This document shows positions 61,836-64,000 of a stretch of DNA of 64,000 bases, one piece after another. This DNA is from JANNSX01 sp041397825 (GTDB lineage Bacteria; Pseudomonadota; Alphaproteobacteria; Rhizobiales; Hyphomicrobiaceae). A model generated the notes under the pieces. That model was not told the DNA's origin and made no database searches. It was given only the letters and a program-made list of their open reading frames with translations. Where the stretch lies: assembly GCA_041397825.1 (NCBI GenBank), contig JAWKVX010000002.1, forward strand, positions 620,001-684,000. The letters run 5' to 3'. How positions within the stretch are numbered: position 1 is the stretch's first letter; each line of letters opens with the position of its first letter. A program made the position numbers and the translations under genes.

Positions 61836-63407
61836 CTACTCGGCCGCCGCCCTCAGGCTCGGCGCGGCTGCGAGCACGTCGGCATCTACATGCCCCTCGA
61901 ACTTGGAGAAGTTCTTGGCAAACATGTCGACCAGCCGCCGCGCCTGCTCGTCGTAGGCCTTGGGATCGGCCCAGGTGGCGCGGGGATCGAGGATCTTGCT
62001 GTCCACGCCTTCGACGGTGAGTGGCACCTCGAAGCCGAAGAAGGCATCACGCCGCATCGCTGCATGGCGCAGTGTGCCGTTCAGTGCGGCATTGAGGAGC
62101 CCGCGGGTCACGGCGATGGGCATGCGGCGGCCTTCGCCGTAGCGTCCGCCGGTCCAACCGGTATTGACGAGCCAGCAGTCGGACTGGTGCTCGGCGATCT
62201 TCTGTTTCAGGAGATTGCCGTAGACGCTCGGATGACGCGGCATGAACGGGGCGCCAAAGCAGGTCGAGAAGGTGGCCGAGGGCTCGGTCACGCCCTTCTC
62301 GGTGCCGGCCACTTTGGCCGTGTAGCCCGACAGGAAGTGATACATGGCCTCCGACGGCGACAGGCGCGCGATCGGCGGCAGCACGCCGAAGGCATCAGCC
62401 GTCAGCATGATGATGTTCTTCGGATGCCCCGTGACTCCCGGTATCTTGGCGTTGGCGATGAAGCTCACCGGATAGGCGCCGCGGGTATTCTCTGTCCTTG
62501 AACCATCGTCGAAGTCCGGGACCCGACTCAGCTCGTCGACAACGACGTTCTCGAGCACGGCACCGAAGCGGTTGACGGCGGCATAGATCTCCGGCTCGGC
62601 CTTGGCTGACAGCCGGATGGTCTTGGCGTAGCAGCCGCCTTCGAAATTGTAGACACCGCTCTCGGACCAGCCATGCTCGTCGTCGCCGATGAGGGCGCGC
62701 TCAGGGTCCGCCGAAAGCGTCGTCTTGCCGGTGCCCGAAAGGCCGAAGAAGAGGGCCGCGTCGCCGGTCTTGCCCTCGTTCGCCGAGCAGTGCATCGGCA
62801 TGATGCCGCGGTCGGGCAGGACATAATTGAGATAGGTGAAGACCGACTTCTTGATCTCGCCGGCATAGGAGGTGCCGCCGATCAGCACGAGACGGCTCTC
62901 GAAGTCGACCGCAATGACCGTCTCGGTCCGCGTTCCATGCCGCGATGTGTCGGCGCGAAAGCTCGGCAGGTCGACGATTGTGAGGTCTGGGACGAAGTCG
63001 GCGAGTTCGCCGGCCGGCGGGACGATCAGAAGGTTCTGGATGAACAGGGCATGCCAAGCGTACTCGCAATACACCCTGACTTTCAGCCGCGTTGCAGGCT
63101 CGGCACCGGCATAGAGATCCTGGACATAGAGCTTGCGGCTCTGGCCGAACGACTCGAAGTCCTGCTTCAAGAGGGCAAAGACCGGCGGCGCCATTGGCTT
63201 GGCGTTGTCCCACCAGATGCTCGGCTCGGTCGTGGCATCACGGACGGTGAACTTGTCGGCGGGCGATCGCCCGGTGTGCTGTCCGGTCTCGACCACCAGC
63301 GCGCCGCTCGAGGCGAGGCGTCCCGCACCCTGCTGAATGACGTCCTCATAGAGCTTTGCGGGGCTTCCGTTGCGATTGACGACCGCTTTGTCCAGAGCAG
63401 ATACCAT
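61836..63407 (-). CDS. pckA: phosphoenolpyruvate carboxykinase (ATP)
   Basis: A 523-residue gluconeogenic enzyme converting oxaloacetate and ATP to PEP and CO2. The kinase P-loop GLSGTGKTT lies at residues 222-230, with the preceding PMHCSANEG and following LIGDDEHGWSESGVYNFEGG metal and substrate motifs. GRSPADKF (47-54) is the oxaloacetate-binding site. Length is near the family norm. It is divergent from chvI across 423 bp, the usual Rhizobiales arrangement. Confidence 0.96.
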   Translation of the reverse strand: MVSALDKAVVNRNGSPAKLYEDVIQQGAGRLASSGALVVETGQHTGRSPADKFTVRDATTEPSIWWDNAKPMAPPVFALLKQDFESFGQSRKLYVQDLYAGAEPATRLKVRVYCEYAWHALFIQNLLIVPPAGELADFVPDLTIVDLPSFRADTSRHGTRTETVIAVDFESRLVLIGGTSYAGEIKKSVFTYLNYVLPDRGIMPMHCSANEGKTGDAALFFGLSGTGKTTLSADPERALIGDDEHGWSESGVYNFEGGCYAKTIRLSAKAEPEIYAAVNRFGAVLENVVVDELSRVPDFDDGSRTENTRGAYPVSFIANAKIPGVTGHPKNIIMLTADAFGVLPPIARLSPSEAMYHFLSGYTAKVAGTEKGVTEPSATFSTCFGAPFMPRHPSVYGNLLKQKIAEHQSDCWLVNTGWTGGRYGEGRRMPIAVTRGLLNAALNGTLRHAAMRRDAFFGFEVPLTVEGVDSKILDPRATWADPKAYDEQARRLVDMFAKNFSKFEGHVDADVLAAAPSLRAAAE

Positions 63408-63830
63408 GTTGTGCCTTGCTTACGGGGACCCGTCAGAGTGCAGAAATGGCCGAGACAGGCCGAAAATGAGACACGGCGCGCAGCAGCCCTCGAGGCCGGC
63501 TGTCATGACGCAAGAACCAGACCGTGACGTAGCAGAGTAGGCCAGGCCAATCCCAGCGACAAGTTATCCCGGATAGTCCCTTTGGGGTAACTTCCGGAGC
63601 CGCCGGAGCCGGCTCGCAAATTCGGACCGGTTCGACTTGCGCTTGCGGGATCACGGCAATAAAAGGTCAACGGATATCCGAGCAGGCGCTGGCAGCCACA
63701 CAAAATTGCCATGCTCGCCCGTTCAGTTGGCATTCAGCCGTGCAAACGCAGAGTCGGGCCTGCATGGTGACGGCGATTCTCACCATCCCGGTGGGGCCAT
63801 GGCACTAGGGAACCGGTAGGGACTGTGGAT
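63408..63830. promoter_or_regulatory. pckA/chvI divergent intergenic region
   Basis: A 423-bp gap between divergent genes. It contains an inverted repeat ATGGTGA-N9-TCACCAT (63764-63786), about 45 bp upstream of the chvI start, that could act as operator or leader hairpin. No gene of convincing pattern was seen; a 60-codon frame at 63637-63819 has no protein-like character. Confidence 0.5.
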
Positions 63831-64000
63831 ATGCGCACTAGCTCGAACATTGCCCTCGTCGATGACGACCGCAACATTTTGTCCTCCTTGCGGGTCGCTC
63901 TCGAGGCGGAGGGTTACAAAATCCGGACGTACAATGATGGCGTCTCGGCGCTTGAGGGGCTGACGGAGACGCCGGCCGATCTCGGCATCTTCGACATCAA
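63831..64000 (+). CDS. chvI: ChvI-type two-component response regulator, partial
   Basis: The first 56 codons of a response regulator, cut by the window edge. The receiver starts IALVDDDRNILSSLRVALEA, with the acidic triad residues, and continues EGYKIRTYNDGVSALEGL. This matches ChvI, the regulator of the ChvG/ChvI acid and envelope-stress system. The phosphoacceptor Asp is probably that of GIFDIK at the very end. An in-frame GTG at 63825 is a possible earlier start. Confidence 0.9.
   Translation, partial: MRTSSNIALVDDDRNILSSLRVALEAEGYKIRTYNDGVSALEGLTETPADLGIFDI

Noticed and set aside
1..64000. CRISPR arrays, tRNA or rRNA genes, transposases and integrases
   Set aside because: Both strands were read for regularly spaced repeats, tRNA-type T-loop sequences and mobile-element proteins; none was found. 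The only tandem array is the RTX coding repeat.

Overview
The window is high-GC, densely coding bacterial chromosome. It reads as an alphaproteobacterium, most likely of the order Hyphomicrobiales (Rhizobiales). The main reason is the right end, where pckA (ATP-type PEP carboxykinase) is divergent from the start of a ChvI-type response regulator, an arrangement typical of that order. A PodJ-like polarity protein (Sel1 repeats plus peptidoglycan-binding domain), a class I lysyl-tRNA synthetase, a DUF6460 protein and a TauE/TIGR02186 pair fit the same group. I see no rRNA, tRNA, CRISPR array, transposase or phage gene.

Layout. 1-2.9 kb (minus): two YafK/DpaA-like L,D-transpeptidase-fold proteins flank a small exported PAAR-repeat protein, next to acuI. 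3.0-11.4 kb (minus): an unusually long Orn/Lys/Arg decarboxylase, then a tight operon of an Old-Yellow-Enzyme-type demethylase/reductase, an SpoU rRNA/tRNA methyltransferase, a GMC oxidoreductase and prmB. 11.5-16.6 kb: lysK, a GmrSD-like DUF262/DUF1524 protein convergent with it, DUF952 and pyrD. 16.8-26.7 kb (minus): an exopolysaccharide operon with Wza-like export protein, outer-membrane barrel, Wzc-like kinase, WcaJ-like priming transferase, RmlA, Wzy-like polymerase and Wzx-like flippase. It contains no glycosyltransferase other than the priming enzyme.

26.8-38.6 kb: metabolic and transport genes (two EamA transporters, a hydroxyacid dehydrogenase, a P1 aminopeptidase divergent from an APC permease, mscL, a DUF4212-like/SSS symporter pair, proline iminopeptidase) and small exported proteins of unknown function. 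38.9-43.5 kb: the PodJ-like polarity factor, then TauE and TIGR02186. 43.5-48.6 kb: pdeM and an Lhr-type helicase without their usual ligase and exonuclease partners, then DUF6460 and a MATE exporter.

48.7-60.5 kb is the most accessory-looking part. It holds a GT4 glycosyltransferase, an RTX protein made almost entirely of 24 uninterrupted nonapeptides, a divergent cluster of two membrane desaturases with a Rieske ferredoxin, a Rieske oxygenase alpha subunit and a leaderless PhnD-like protein, and a Gram-negative class GN sortase with its VIT/vWA target carrying an LPKTA sorting signal. An XRE regulator and a rhomboid protease follow. 60.7-64 kb: a Cys/His/Trp-rich exported peptide, an SH3b protein, pckA and partial chvI.

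Much of the window concerns the cell envelope: exopolysaccharide, polarity, sortase display, RTX secretion, peptidoglycan-linked enzymes and ChvI signalling. Start codons were adjusted from the longest frame where a ribosome-binding site or family length argued for it. Functions without named motifs are inference.
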